From: Pseudomonadota bacterium
GTDB lineage: Bacteria > Chloroflexota > Ktedonobacteria > Ktedonobacterales > JADMIN01
DNA: 38,982 bases
Direction of reading: 5' to 3'
NCBI GenBank assembly: GCA_021324535.1
Contig: JAJPIU010000069.1
Coordinates: 1-38,982 of the forward strand
Shown here: in pieces, positions 32,316 through 38,982 of the stretch
How the letters are laid out: every line of letters starts with the position of its first letter
Numbering within the stretch: the first letter of the stretch is position 1
Program-made: the position numbers and the translations under genes
Notes under the pieces: generated by a model
Told to the model about the DNA's origin: nothing
The model's input: the letters and a program-made list of their open reading frames with translations, nothing else
Databases searched by the model: none

Positions 32316-33038
32316 CTATTCAACTGGGGCATATGCCTCCCCTTCTTTTCTGCACACTGCTGTGTGATCATGCGGCTGCTCTGCCGCGATACCCTTGAAG
32401 AAAAACCGGCACATCTGCTCGGCGATGACCGCAGGATCCATCTGCTCACGCTCGATCAAGCGCGCGGAGCTATGTGGATTCATCAGCGAGGTGAAGACCG
32501 CAACCATAATCGGCGTGGGTATGCTCACGTCGAAGTCGCCGCTGCGTTTGCCCGCTTCTATCAATGCGCCAACCTTTTCGGTGATAGCCTCCCATTCCGC
32601 GTGTTTGCGGTCTTTTTCGGATTTCTCTTGCTCTCCTTCTTTTTCCCCCATAAGGGCGACAAAGCGGCTACGCAGCTCTGGACTCTGAAAGATCATACTC
32701 AGCAGTTGAAAGCCTTTGCTCGCTAGACCTTTATGGGTAAAGAAGAGCAGTTCGCGCAAACGTTCGCGTGGGCTACCTTCTCCGGCGAGAATGGTATCTA
32801 CCGCCTGTTGAAACCGTTCCCGGTTGAGCTCAAACAACGCCAGAACCAGATCCTCTTTGCTCGGAAAATGTTGGTAGACGGTTCCCTTGGAAATGCCAAC
32901 GCGCGCGGCGATCTGATCAATCGAGGTCTCATGGTACCCCTGCTCGATCAGCAGTTCTTGGGCGGCTTGCAGGATAAGCTGTTCACGCTCCTGTCGCTGG
33001 CGCTCCTTCAATGATTGCGGAGCAACCGATGATGCCAT
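32316..33038 (-). CDS. TetR-family regulator of the ABC exporter
   Basis: The 240-residue repressor has an N-terminal TetR helix-turn-helix: ERQRQEREQLILQAAQELL, then YHETSIDQIAARVGISKGTV and YQHFPSKEDLV. The C-terminal ligand domain has a charged insert EKEGEQEKSEKDRKHAEWEA and ends in a polar tail. ATG 33038 has a purine-rich GGGAGAAGAGAG upstream. The frame continues 28 residues further, but that overlaps the promoter. As first gene of the operon it probably represses itself and the exporter. TGACT-CGCC-AGTCA at 33096-33109 lies at the predicted transcription start and is the best operator candidate. Confidence 0.92.
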   Translation of the reverse strand: MASSVAPQSLKERQRQEREQLILQAAQELLIEQGYHETSIDQIAARVGISKGTVYQHFPSKEDLVLALFELNRERFQQAVDTILAGEGSPRERLRELLFFTHKGLASKGFQLLSMIFQSPELRSRFVALMGEKEGEQEKSEKDRKHAEWEAITEKVGALIEAGKRSGDFDVSIPTPIMVAVFTSLMNPHSSARLIEREQMDPAVIAEQMCRFFFKGIAAEQPHDHTAVCRKEGEAYAPVE

Positions 33039-33095
33039 TATGCGCTCTCTTCTCCCGCTCAATTGCGGGATGGGTAAACTTGTTAGTGAAGGTTT

Positions 33096-33109
33096 TGACT
33101 CGCCAGTCA
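33096..33109. promoter_or_regulatory. Candidate TetR operator
   Basis: TGACT-CGCC-AGTCA is a 14-bp inverted repeat at the predicted transcription start. Its half GCCAGTCA (33102-33109) recurs as a direct repeat at 33141-33148, just outside the -35 hexamer, so the promoter is bracketed by the same 8-mer. Confidence 0.5.
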
Positions 33110-33110
33110 T

Positions 33111-33139
33111 TTTATACCACATTGGTCATGTTTTGTCAA
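33111..33139 (-). promoter_or_regulatory. Promoter of the tetR-ABC operon
   Basis: On the minus strand TTGACA (33134-33139) and TATAAA (33111-33116) are separated by 17 bases. The start near 33104 gives a leader of about 65 bases. Confidence 0.75.
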
Positions 33140-33241
33140 GGCCAGTCACCGCTTTGGAGAGGTGGGCGCTTATTGTTTGTGGCGTCTTTGAGGAACGCAC
33201 GCTCATACCACATGTGCGCTGGAGGCAGGCAGAACTCTCTT

Positions 33242-33268
33242 TTTATCACATTGGTTATCTCTTGTCAA
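33242..33268 (-). repeat. Diverged second copy of the tetR promoter core
   Basis: On the minus strand TTGACA (33263-33268) is followed by a spacer ending ACCAATGTG and then ATAAAA, closely resembling the promoter at 33111-33139 (spacer ending ACCAATGTGG, then TATAAA). The spacer is one base shorter. It may be a weak upstream promoter or a decayed duplicate. Confidence 0.5.
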
Positions 33269-33315
33269 ACTCAGGCGCTAGATATAGGGCAGGAATATCA
33301 GGAATATCAATGGGG

Positions 33316-34383
33316 TTACGGGATGGCGCGCTCATCTGTCAAGCGCCGGGCAAGCACGACTGTCGTCAGAAGTAGACTGTCCGCCAGCAAAAGAGGCAGC
33401 GCCAGCCGCGCCAGGTCAGCATATGCCCCAAGCGAGGTCGCTACAATGGCGCCCATGCCAAACGCAGCGGTGATCCCGTAGAACAGCCAGACGATGCGGC
33501 GGGGTGAGAGACCATCCGCCAGCAGCAGATAGTGTAGATGCGCGCGGTCAAAGCGCAGCGGTGAACGCCGATGCCGCACCCGCCAGAGGATGACCCGTGC
33601 GGTGTCGAGAATCGGCAGCGCCAGCAGAATGAGCGTTGTCGCCAGCTTTGTGCCACCCACATTCGAGAGCGTGGCCAGCGCCAGCCCAAGAAACATCGCG
33701 CCGCAGTCGCCCATAAACAGTTGCGCCGGACGCAGGCCAAACAGCCCATTGAGCGGCAAAAAGCCAAGCGTCGCCCCCGCCAGAATGGCGCAGAGCAGCG
33801 CCGCGCCCGGCTGCCCAAGCGCCCAACTGATCGCCGCCATCACGAGCGCGGCAATGGTAACAATACCGCCCGCCAGCCCATCCAGCCCATCCATCCAGTT
33901 GATGGTGTTCATCATGCCCGTCAGCCAGAACCAGGTGAAGGGAATCGCCACCCAGAGCGGCAGCCAGATATGCGCATGGGCCGCGTCGCCGAAGGGATTG
34001 TGGAGCACCTCGATGATCATGCCACGGCTCGCGGGAAACATGACAATGAAGGCGGCGAGCGTCTGCGTCACCAGCTTGGGCAGCGGCGGCAAGCCCCGAA
34101 CGTCGTCATAGGCCATCGCCGACACGACAAGCGTCGCCGCTACCAGCAGCCCGGCGATCACGCGCCCCTCGTACAGCGTCTTAGGGAAATACAGCAGCCA
34201 GGTGGTCAGCAGAAAGGCAAGGAAGATGGCGACTCCGCCCAGGCGAGGCGTCGGCTGGCGATGCGCGCGGCGTAGCGCGGGCTGATCGAACCAGCGCAGA
34301 CGACGGCACACGCGCTCCACCAGCAGAGAAAATCCCAACGAGAGCGCGCACGCTAGCGCCAACCCAACAAACGGAAGCAACAT
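33316..34383 (-). CDS. WecA/TagO-like polyprenyl-phosphate sugar-1-phosphate transferase
   Basis: The 355-residue membrane enzyme starts a surface glycan by moving a sugar-1-phosphate (usually GlcNAc-1-P) from a UDP donor to undecaprenyl phosphate. It has about ten helices and the family loops: RAHRQPTPRLGGVAIF, the metal-site AYDDVRGLPPLPKL, NTINWMDGLDGLAGG and FMGDCGAMFLGL. The last loop reads FDRAHLHYLLL, where the usual HLHH has Tyr in the final position. Ten C-terminal residues are basic. No other glycan gene adjoins it here, though the glycan module at 5.1-9.0 kb may use the same lipid carrier. The start has a weak AGG upstream. Confidence 0.9.
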   Translation of the reverse strand: MLLPFVGLALACALSLGFSLLVERVCRRLRWFDQPALRRAHRQPTPRLGGVAIFLAFLLTTWLLYFPKTLYEGRVIAGLLVAATLVVSAMAYDDVRGLPPLPKLVTQTLAAFIVMFPASRGMIIEVLHNPFGDAAHAHIWLPLWVAIPFTWFWLTGMMNTINWMDGLDGLAGGIVTIAALVMAAISWALGQPGAALLCAILAGATLGFLPLNGLFGLRPAQLFMGDCGAMFLGLALATLSNVGGTKLATTLILLALPILDTARVILWRVRHRRSPLRFDRAHLHYLLLADGLSPRRIVWLFYGITAAFGMGAIVATSLGAYADLARLALPLLLADSLLLTTVVLARRLTDERAIP

Positions 34384-34444
34384 AGTTTATGGCAAACCTA
34401 TCAAACTGATCTCCAGGCCCCTGCGCGAGCATGGTGGCCCGTGT

Positions 34445-34484
34445 CCTCTAGTCAGCAGCGGGCGGCTCAAGCCGCGCCTAGAGG
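34445..34484. repeat. Inverted repeat with nested GC hairpin
   Basis: CCTCTAG (34445-34451) and CTAGAGG (34478-34484) enclose GCGGC-TCAA-GCCGC (34462-34475), the same TCA-loop GC hairpin style as family B. It lies in the 266-base gap between the WecA-like gene and the amidase gene. I see nothing else in this gap. Confidence 0.5.
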
Positions 34485-34649
34485 CTACGCCACAAAGGCC
34501 ACCTGCGCGGCCTCCTATCCGTCGGCTGTTGACTGCTTTGCTGAATGGACTGACTACTAGGCGCGCGTTTACCGCCCGCCACGCCTGCCGCTCGCCTTTA
34601 GCGCCCGCCTATACTCCGCAACACGTTGATCCCACTCACCGACGATCCC

Positions 34650-36224
34650 CTACAGCGGCGCGATGGTGGGGTAATCCTCGTGCGAGCGCATCGCCTCTTC
34701 GATGGCCTGCATGGCCGCCAGCGCCATATGCTCACGCCAGGGACGCGCAGTCACCTGCACACCCACCGGCAGCCCCGCGCTGCCCATCTCCGTCCGGCGG
34801 GCCGCCTTCTGCATCGAGTCGGCTCCTGCCTTGCGGGGCTGCTCATCCTCCGGGCGCACGCGCGTCACAGGGACGACGCCCGCCGGATAGCCCGTCACAT
34901 TATGGATGATCGCATACGCGCCCGCCGTCACCAAATCTTGCGTTGCGCCGTGGGGGATGGCGGGCAGCGCCCAGGCGGGGCTGATGATCACATCGAACGG
35001 GCCGCCGTCATCCGTATCCAGCGCATGGGCAAATCGCTTCAGATACGCCATCTGCGCCTCGATCAGTTTCCAATAGTGATCGGTGTCCTTGTAGCCGAAG
35101 TAGCCCATCAGGCGCGGCAGATTGCGTTGGCCGCCCAGACGCAGCGCCCCGGCAAGCGCCGCCAGCAACGGGCGCGGCGCCGTCGCCAGCAGCAGCAGCG
35201 AGGCCACTCGTTTGTCGCGCGCATCTTTGCCCAGCGCCTCGATGGCTCCCTTGCCGCCATCCGCGCTCAGCACGCCAAAGAAGATACGCATCACCGTCTC
35301 GATCTCCGGCGGACGCCACTCCGTCACCTGCGCGCCACGCCCGGCCAGCGCGCCAGCCGCCTCCACTACAGCCCGCCGTACGCTGGCCGCCACCGGAAAC
35401 GAGCCGTCATCCGTGTAATACGCCACGCGCAGCTTCGCGACATCCACAGATGTATAGTCGCCAAGCGGCATCGGTGGCTCGCTCTGCGGATTGCGCCCGC
35501 CATTGATGATCTCTGTGGTCAGCGCCACATCGGCCACCGTGCGCGCCAGCGCCCCCACCTGGCTGACAATCGCCCGCTGGCCCGACATCAGTCCAAAGCT
35601 CGGCGCGTCGGGCGTACGGCCAGCTGTGGGACGCAATCCGGCGATCCCACAGAAGGCCGCCGGAACACGAATGCTGCCGCCAATGTCGGTACCCAATCCC
35701 AATGGCGAAGCCCCCGCCGCGATGATCGCGCCCTGGCCACCGCTGCTACCCCCAGGCGACCGCTCAAGGTTCCAGGGATTGTTCGTGCGCCCATAGACCG
35801 GATTATCCGCCTCGGTGTAGATCAACAACTGCGAGACGTTTGTTTTGCCCAGGATGATCGCGCCCGCCGCACGCAATCGCGCCACGTAGACATCATCGCT
35901 TGTCATGGGCGTGTTGGCGCGCGAGGGCAAGCCAAACGTGGTTGGCGTTCCGGCAAGATCGAGCGACTCTTTGATGGTGACAGGCACGCCGCCCAACGGG
36001 CCAAGCGGCTCACCACGGGCGTGGCGTTCGTCGGCAGCGCAGGCCTCAGCGCGGGCGGCATCGTAGCGTTTGACGACCACCGCGTTGATGGCAGGATTCA
36101 CCTGCTCGATCCGCGCGATATGCGCCTCCACCGCCTCCAATGCAGAGATCTCCCCCTGCGCGATGGCCGCCGCCAGTTCGATCCCAGAGCGCGTTGTCAG
36201 CGCCTGATCGGTCGTCACGCCCAT
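34650..36224 (-). CDS. Amidase-signature family hydrolase
   Basis: The 524-residue enzyme belongs to the GatA/amidase family. The Ser-cis-Ser-Lys triad is present: Lys in GVPVTIKESLDLAG (about residue 84), the first Ser in SPGGSSGGQGAIIAAG, and the nucleophile in GLGTDIGGSIRVPAAF. No gatB or gatC lies nearby, and the long alpha-helical insert (LLLLATAPRPLLAALAG) differs from GatA, so it is more likely a catabolic amidase than part of the tRNA amidotransferase. The C-terminus GLPVGVQVTARPWREH is typical. Start ATG 36224 has GGGAGA upstream. It is divergent from the dienelactone hydrolase gene. Confidence 0.9.
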   Translation of the reverse strand: MGVTTDQALTTRSGIELAAAIAQGEISALEAVEAHIARIEQVNPAINAVVVKRYDAARAEACAADERHARGEPLGPLGGVPVTIKESLDLAGTPTTFGLPSRANTPMTSDDVYVARLRAAGAIILGKTNVSQLLIYTEADNPVYGRTNNPWNLERSPGGSSGGQGAIIAAGASPLGLGTDIGGSIRVPAAFCGIAGLRPTAGRTPDAPSFGLMSGQRAIVSQVGALARTVADVALTTEIINGGRNPQSEPPMPLGDYTSVDVAKLRVAYYTDDGSFPVAASVRRAVVEAAGALAGRGAQVTEWRPPEIETVMRIFFGVLSADGGKGAIEALGKDARDKRVASLLLLATAPRPLLAALAGALRLGGQRNLPRLMGYFGYKDTDHYWKLIEAQMAYLKRFAHALDTDDGGPFDVIISPAWALPAIPHGATQDLVTAGAYAIIHNVTGYPAGVVPVTRVRPEDEQPRKAGADSMQKAARRTEMGSAGLPVGVQVTARPWREHMALAAMQAIEEAMRSHEDYPTIAPL

Positions 36225-36400
36225 AGCTTGTCTCCCTTTTGATCATGCGTCCCATCTGATAACTCCGCTTCCAGGATAGCATGTTTTTGGGGAAGATTGC
36301 AGCCCACTGGACACGCGGCGCCCACTCTGTGGTAGGGATATACACAGAACACTCGCAACCTTCCCCAATACTGGAACCTTGAGAAAGGCAGGCTCTCCGT

Positions 36401-37189
36401 ATGTGCTTCGATGTGGACTCCCAGCCACCCGTACAGCCGTTGTTTGGCAGCGACGCCCAGGGCGCTGACATCACACTCACCTCCGCCGACGGAACGACAT
36501 TCGCCGCCTACGCCGCGCGGGCCGACTCGTCAACAGCGAACGGCGCAGGCATCGTCATTCTGCCCGATGTGCGTGGCCTCTATCAGTTCTACAAAGACCT
36601 GGCGATGCGTTTCGCCGAGGCTGGCGTAGCAGCGGTGGCTATAGACTATTTCGCCCGCACCGCAGGGCTAACCGCGCGCGACGATGACTTTGAGTTCATG
36701 CCACATGTGCAGCAGACAAAGTGGGAAAACATCGCAGCGGATGCAGCGAGCGCGGTGGCGTACCTACGGGCGCAGACCGGCGCGAACGGCCAGGCGCCAT
36801 CCTCCATCTTTACCGTCGGCTTCTGCTTTGGCGGCTCAGTCTCGTTTAACCAGGCGGCGCAAAAGCTAGGGCTGGCCGGTGTCATCGGCTTCTATGGGCG
36901 ACCAGTCACCCACCCGCTCATGAGCGGCTCGCCAGCGCCAATCGATATGGTTGGCCACTATGAGTGTCCCGTGCTGGGTCTGTTTGGCGGAGCCGATCAG
37001 GGCATTCCAGTGGAGCAGGTTCATCAGTTTGACGAGGCGCTCACCAAGGCGAACGTGCCGCATGAGATTGTGATCTATCCCGGCGCGCCACACAGCTTCT
37101 TCGACCGCAAACAGGCCGAGTTCGCCAAAGAGTCTGCCGACGCCTGGGATCGTATGTTGGCGTTCATCAAGGCAAACACAAAAGCATAG
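36401..37189 (+). CDS. Dienelactone hydrolase family protein
   Basis: The 262-residue alpha/beta hydrolase has the DLH catalytic set. The nucleophile Cys142 lies in VGFCFGGSVS, the Asp199 in LFGGADQGIP and the His231 in YPGAPHSFFD. A Cys nucleophile rather than Ser is typical of true carboxymethylenebutenolidase-like enzymes. An acidic loop RDDDFEFMPHVQQ covers the active site. No aromatic-degradation genes lie nearby, so a general esterase role is equally possible. The start has AAAGGCAGG upstream. The gene ends before a strong bidirectional terminator. Confidence 0.9.
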   Translation: MCFDVDSQPPVQPLFGSDAQGADITLTSADGTTFAAYAARADSSTANGAGIVILPDVRGLYQFYKDLAMRFAEAGVAAVAIDYFARTAGLTARDDDFEFMPHVQQTKWENIAADAASAVAYLRAQTGANGQAPSSIFTVGFCFGGSVSFNQAAQKLGLAGVIGFYGRPVTHPLMSGSPAPIDMVGHYECPVLGLFGGADQGIPVEQVHQFDEALTKANVPHEIVIYPGAPHSFFDRKQAEFAKESADAWDRMLAFIKANTKA

Positions 37190-37221
37190 CTCCACACGAG
37201 GTCTTGTCAAGGCCATAGCAA

Positions 37222-37252
37222 GTATCCCCCTATCGGCCAGATAGGGGGATAC
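37222..37252. terminator. Bidirectional terminator, perfect 13-bp stem
   Basis: GTATCCCCCTATC (37222-37234) and GATAGGGGGATAC (37240-37252) pair perfectly over GGCCA. It lies between the convergent hydrolase stop (37189) and the small membrane gene stop (37283). TATTAA follows on the plus strand. Confidence 0.7.
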
Positions 37253-37282
37253 TATTAACTGATAGCAGCGTCGGCTACGCCA

Positions 37283-37486
37283 CTACTTTCGCCTAAAGAT
37301 GGAAGAGATGATGACGTTGATAATGAACGCGATGACAAGGGTAATCACCCCAATCACCACTGCGCCCAGGGCGATAGCTGCCAGTGATCCTGCCTTCTCA
37401 ACAATGGCAAAGATGACATAGATGATCCCTGCAATGATACCGGCAACAATGCTACTTCCGATGGCTCGTCGTGCGATTAGCCCCAT
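37283..37486 (-). CDS. Two-helix small membrane protein
   Basis: The 67-residue peptide consists almost only of two hydrophobic helices (about 10-30 and 35-60) with basic ends (MGLIARRAIG and SIFRRK). The segments are rich in Ile, Val and Gly. A strong GAGAGGGG ribosome-binding site lies at a good distance, which supports real translation despite the size. The pattern resembles stress-response two-helix proteins or hydrophobic toxins; I cannot choose between them. Confidence 0.65.
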   Translation of the reverse strand: MGLIARRAIGSSIVAGIIAGIIYVIFAIVEKAGSLAAIALGAVVIGVITLVIAFIINVIISSIFRRK

Positions 37487-37623
37487 GATGCCCCTCTCTT
37501 TATGAAGAAGCTATGCAGGTGAAGGAGTTCCCATATATGCTCCTCTCCGCACGCCTCGCTGCTGACGCCAGTGTAGCAGAAAAAGCAACTGAGACGCAAG
37601 TGCCATACCAACTTTATCAAGGG

Positions 37624-37646
37624 GCCTGCGCATTAAATGCGCAGGC
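37624..37646. repeat. Perfect 10-bp hairpin
   Basis: GCCTGCGCAT (37624-37633) and ATGCGCAGGC (37637-37646) pair perfectly over TAA. It lies in the 250-base gap before the nucleotidyltransferase gene, followed by GAAGCCGG, a context reminiscent of family B repeats. Confidence 0.5.
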
Positions 37647-37716
37647 GAAGCCGGACACGCACATCCAAGCGATCTAACACAGTCCAACGTGGCGCAATTA
37701 TATCCACAACTATGAC

Positions 37717-37725
37717 TGATATGAT
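37717..37725 (+). promoter_or_regulatory. Extended -10 promoter, possibly giving a leaderless mRNA
   Basis: TG-A-TATGAT (37717-37725) is an extended -10 element ending 11 bases before the ATG at 37737. No -35 hexamer and no Shine-Dalgarno sequence are visible. Transcription would start within a few bases of the start codon. Confidence 0.45.
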
Positions 37726-37736
37726 ACGATACGCAT

Positions 37737-38459
37737 ATGAGTACAGCATCTTCAGCATCTTCCGACGCAAACGAACAGCGATTGGCGTTGGGTCGCGCCG
37801 TCATCGCGCGCAAGCAAGCCGAACTGGGAGCGCATCTACGCGCGGCGGCGTTCTATGGCTCCGTCGCGCACCATGCCGCGCAAGAACACTCAGATGTGGA
37901 GATCGTCCTGCTGACCGACGACGAGACGCCCCTGCTGGAAGAGCGCTTCTTCGAGCAGGGCGTCATGGTGGAATGTGATCGCCTGCCTGCCACACGTATG
38001 ATCGCCGCCGCTGGGCGCGTCGGGCCAGAGTGGGGTGTCGAGACGGATCAGCACCTTCACCACCTGATCGTCTTCGATCCAGAGGGCCTGTTTCCGCAGG
38101 TCTGGGCTGCCGTGCAAAGTATCCCAGACGAGGCGTTTATCCAGCCGTTGGAACGAACCTGGTGGTGGGCCTACGAGATGCTCGGCAAGCTGCGCAATGC
38201 CGCCGCGCTTGGCGACGACCCGCAGACGCGCTACGTCGGTTGGCGCTACGCCTATGCCGTCGCCTTACGGATCGCCCTGCACGAGCGACGCCCCTACGTC
38301 AGCCTGCGCACCCTCTGGGCCGATGTGATCGCGCGCGGTTATGGCATGGGCGAACTGGCACGCACGTTGGCGGGCGCGCCACTCAGCGAGATCGAAGCCG
38401 CCGCGCTTGCCGTTTGGGAGCACACGCGCGCCTGGGGCAAACCCGTTGGCTCACCCTGA
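37737..38459 (+). CDS. Kanamycin nucleotidyltransferase-like protein
   Basis: The 240-residue protein has the nucleotidyltransferase core: AAFYGSVAHHAAQEHSDVEI at 37-56, with Gly-Ser at 41-42 and carboxylates Asp53 and Glu55. A third carboxylate is likely in VMVECD (77-81). The C-terminal helical half, WWWAYEMLGKLRNA onward, fits the ANT(4')-type fold that transfers AMP to an aminoglycoside hydroxyl. Environmental relatives need not confer resistance. The next gene, an M29 aminopeptidase, starts 31 bases later on the same strand. The start lacks an RBS and may be leaderless. Confidence 0.8.
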   Translation: MSTASSASSDANEQRLALGRAVIARKQAELGAHLRAAAFYGSVAHHAAQEHSDVEIVLLTDDETPLLEERFFEQGVMVECDRLPATRMIAAAGRVGPEWGVETDQHLHHLIVFDPEGLFPQVWAAVQSIPDEAFIQPLERTWWWAYEMLGKLRNAAALGDDPQTRYVGWRYAYAVALRIALHERRPYVSLRTLWADVIARGYGMGELARTLAGAPLSEIEAAALAVWEHTRAWGKPVGSP

Positions 38460-38490
38460 GTACACTATTTCTTCCTGGAGAAAAACAGCT

Positions 38491-38982
38491 ATGGATCAGC
38501 GCATCACCCGTTGGGCAAAAACACTTGTCGGCTATTGTCTGGAAGTGCAGGCGGGCGAGGCCGTCGCCGTCTATGCGACACCCGCCGCCGAGCCACTCGT
38601 CGCCGAGGTCTGCCGCGAAATCTTGCGGGCAGGTGGCAATCCAATCCCCATCATCAGCCTCTCCTCCACACGCGAGGTGTTGCTGCGCGAGGGCAATGAC
38701 GAGCAGCTTAGCTGGATCAGCCCCATCCAGCGCGCCTTGCTGGAGCATGTCAACGTGCAACTGACCATCCAGAGCGAGATGAACACCCGCCAGTTCACCT
38801 CGATTGATCCCAAACGTCAGGGGACGCTCAATCGCACTTTTCGTGAACTTAACCGGCAATTCCAAAAGCCTGATCGCCGCTGGTGCCTGACGCTCTACCC
38901 CACTCAGGCGTATGCGCAGGAAGCGGGCATGTCACTGGCCGAGTTCGAGGAGTTCGTCTACGAGGCGTGTTTCCTCAATAGC
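38491..38982 (+). CDS. M29 family aminopeptidase, N-terminal part (cut by window end)
   Basis: The reading frame starts at ATG 38491 with TGGAG ten bases upstream, and stays open to the window end (164 codons, no stop). The translation MDQRITRWAKTLVGYCLEVQ, then GEAVAVYATPAAEPLVAEV, and RRWCLTLYPTQAYAQEAGMS followed by LAEFEEFVYEACF matches the N-terminal third of thermophilic-type (AmpS/AmpT, M29) metallo-aminopeptidases. The metal-binding residues lie beyond the window. It probably forms an operon with the nucleotidyltransferase gene. Confidence 0.9.
   Translation, partial: MDQRITRWAKTLVGYCLEVQAGEAVAVYATPAAEPLVAEVCREILRAGGNPIPIISLSSTREVLLREGNDEQLSWISPIQRALLEHVNVQLTIQSEMNTRQFTSIDPKRQGTLNRTFRELNRQFQKPDRRWCLTLYPTQAYAQEAGMSLAEFEEFVYEACFLNS

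Noticed and set aside
34626..36242. 538-codon open frame on the plus strand
   Set aside because: It is antiparallel to the amidase gene, which has all catalytic motifs. The plus translation is Arg/His-rich with no recognisable domain, a typical shadow in GC-rich DNA.
1..38982. CRISPR array, insertion sequence or prophage
   Set aside because: No regularly spaced repeat-spacer pattern, transposase, integrase or phage structural gene was found.

Overview
The window is a GC-rich bacterial chromosome segment. It carries a mixed housekeeping and accessory gene set with no plasmid, phage or transposase genes. An MglA-type GTPase, a stand-alone Clp N-domain regulator, a PolX-PHP polymerase, M29 aminopeptidase and UPF0104 flippase-like genes, and many short GC-rich palindromes between genes, fit the Chloroflexota, and I would guess a Ktedonobacteria-like soil organism. 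That assignment is inference from gene content only; no rRNA or ribosomal protein gene is present to test it.

Layout. 1-2.6 kb: a membrane-anchored peptidyl-prolyl isomerase, a tRNA-Gly/tRNA-Cys pair behind a good promoter, and a small membrane protein. 2.6-4.75 kb (minus): remains of a PQQ-propeller gene, then an MglA GTPase, a YacP-type NYN nuclease and a pyrimidine-dimer glycosylase-like protein in one likely operon. 5.1-9.0 kb (plus): a cell-envelope glycan module (GT2 glycosyltransferase, flippase-like protein, GT39-like glycosyltransferase). 9.2-11.0 kb: a secreted beta-helix protein convergent with a Tat-signal-like hypothetical protein. 11.4-15.4 kb (plus): a zinc-ribbon protein overlapping polX, then a ribbon-helix-helix/Clp_N fusion behind an operator-like palindrome, followed by a methyltransferase. 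15.4-20.6 kb (minus): GNAT acetyltransferase, glutamine synthetase, a stand-alone Lrp/AsnC RAM domain, an acyl-CoA synthetase and a FabG-like reductase.

20.65-28.35 kb is the accessory heart of the window. A NotI-family restriction endonuclease and a D12-class adenine methyltransferase lie between two diverged copies of one promoter/leader sequence. They are followed by a second acyl-CoA synthetase, a gamma-glutamylcyclotransferase-like gene and a large TIR-NB-ARC-TPR protein that looks like an antiphage NLR-type sensor. I read this as a small defence island inserted into a fatty-acid metabolism locus. 28.6-33.0 kb (minus): a TetR regulator and a TM287/TM288-like heterodimeric ABC exporter. 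33.3-39 kb: a WecA/TagO-like sugar-phosphate transferase, an amidase, a dienelactone hydrolase, a two-helix membrane peptide, a kanamycin-nucleotidyltransferase-like protein and the start of an M29 aminopeptidase cut by the window end.

Two families of dispersed palindromic repeats run through the window: perfect or near-perfect C-rich/G-rich hairpins near gene ends, and triple-hairpin elements of the 'GCGGTTTCAACCGC' type. Two copies of the first family sit inside the 5' end of the polX reading frame and are translated in frame.
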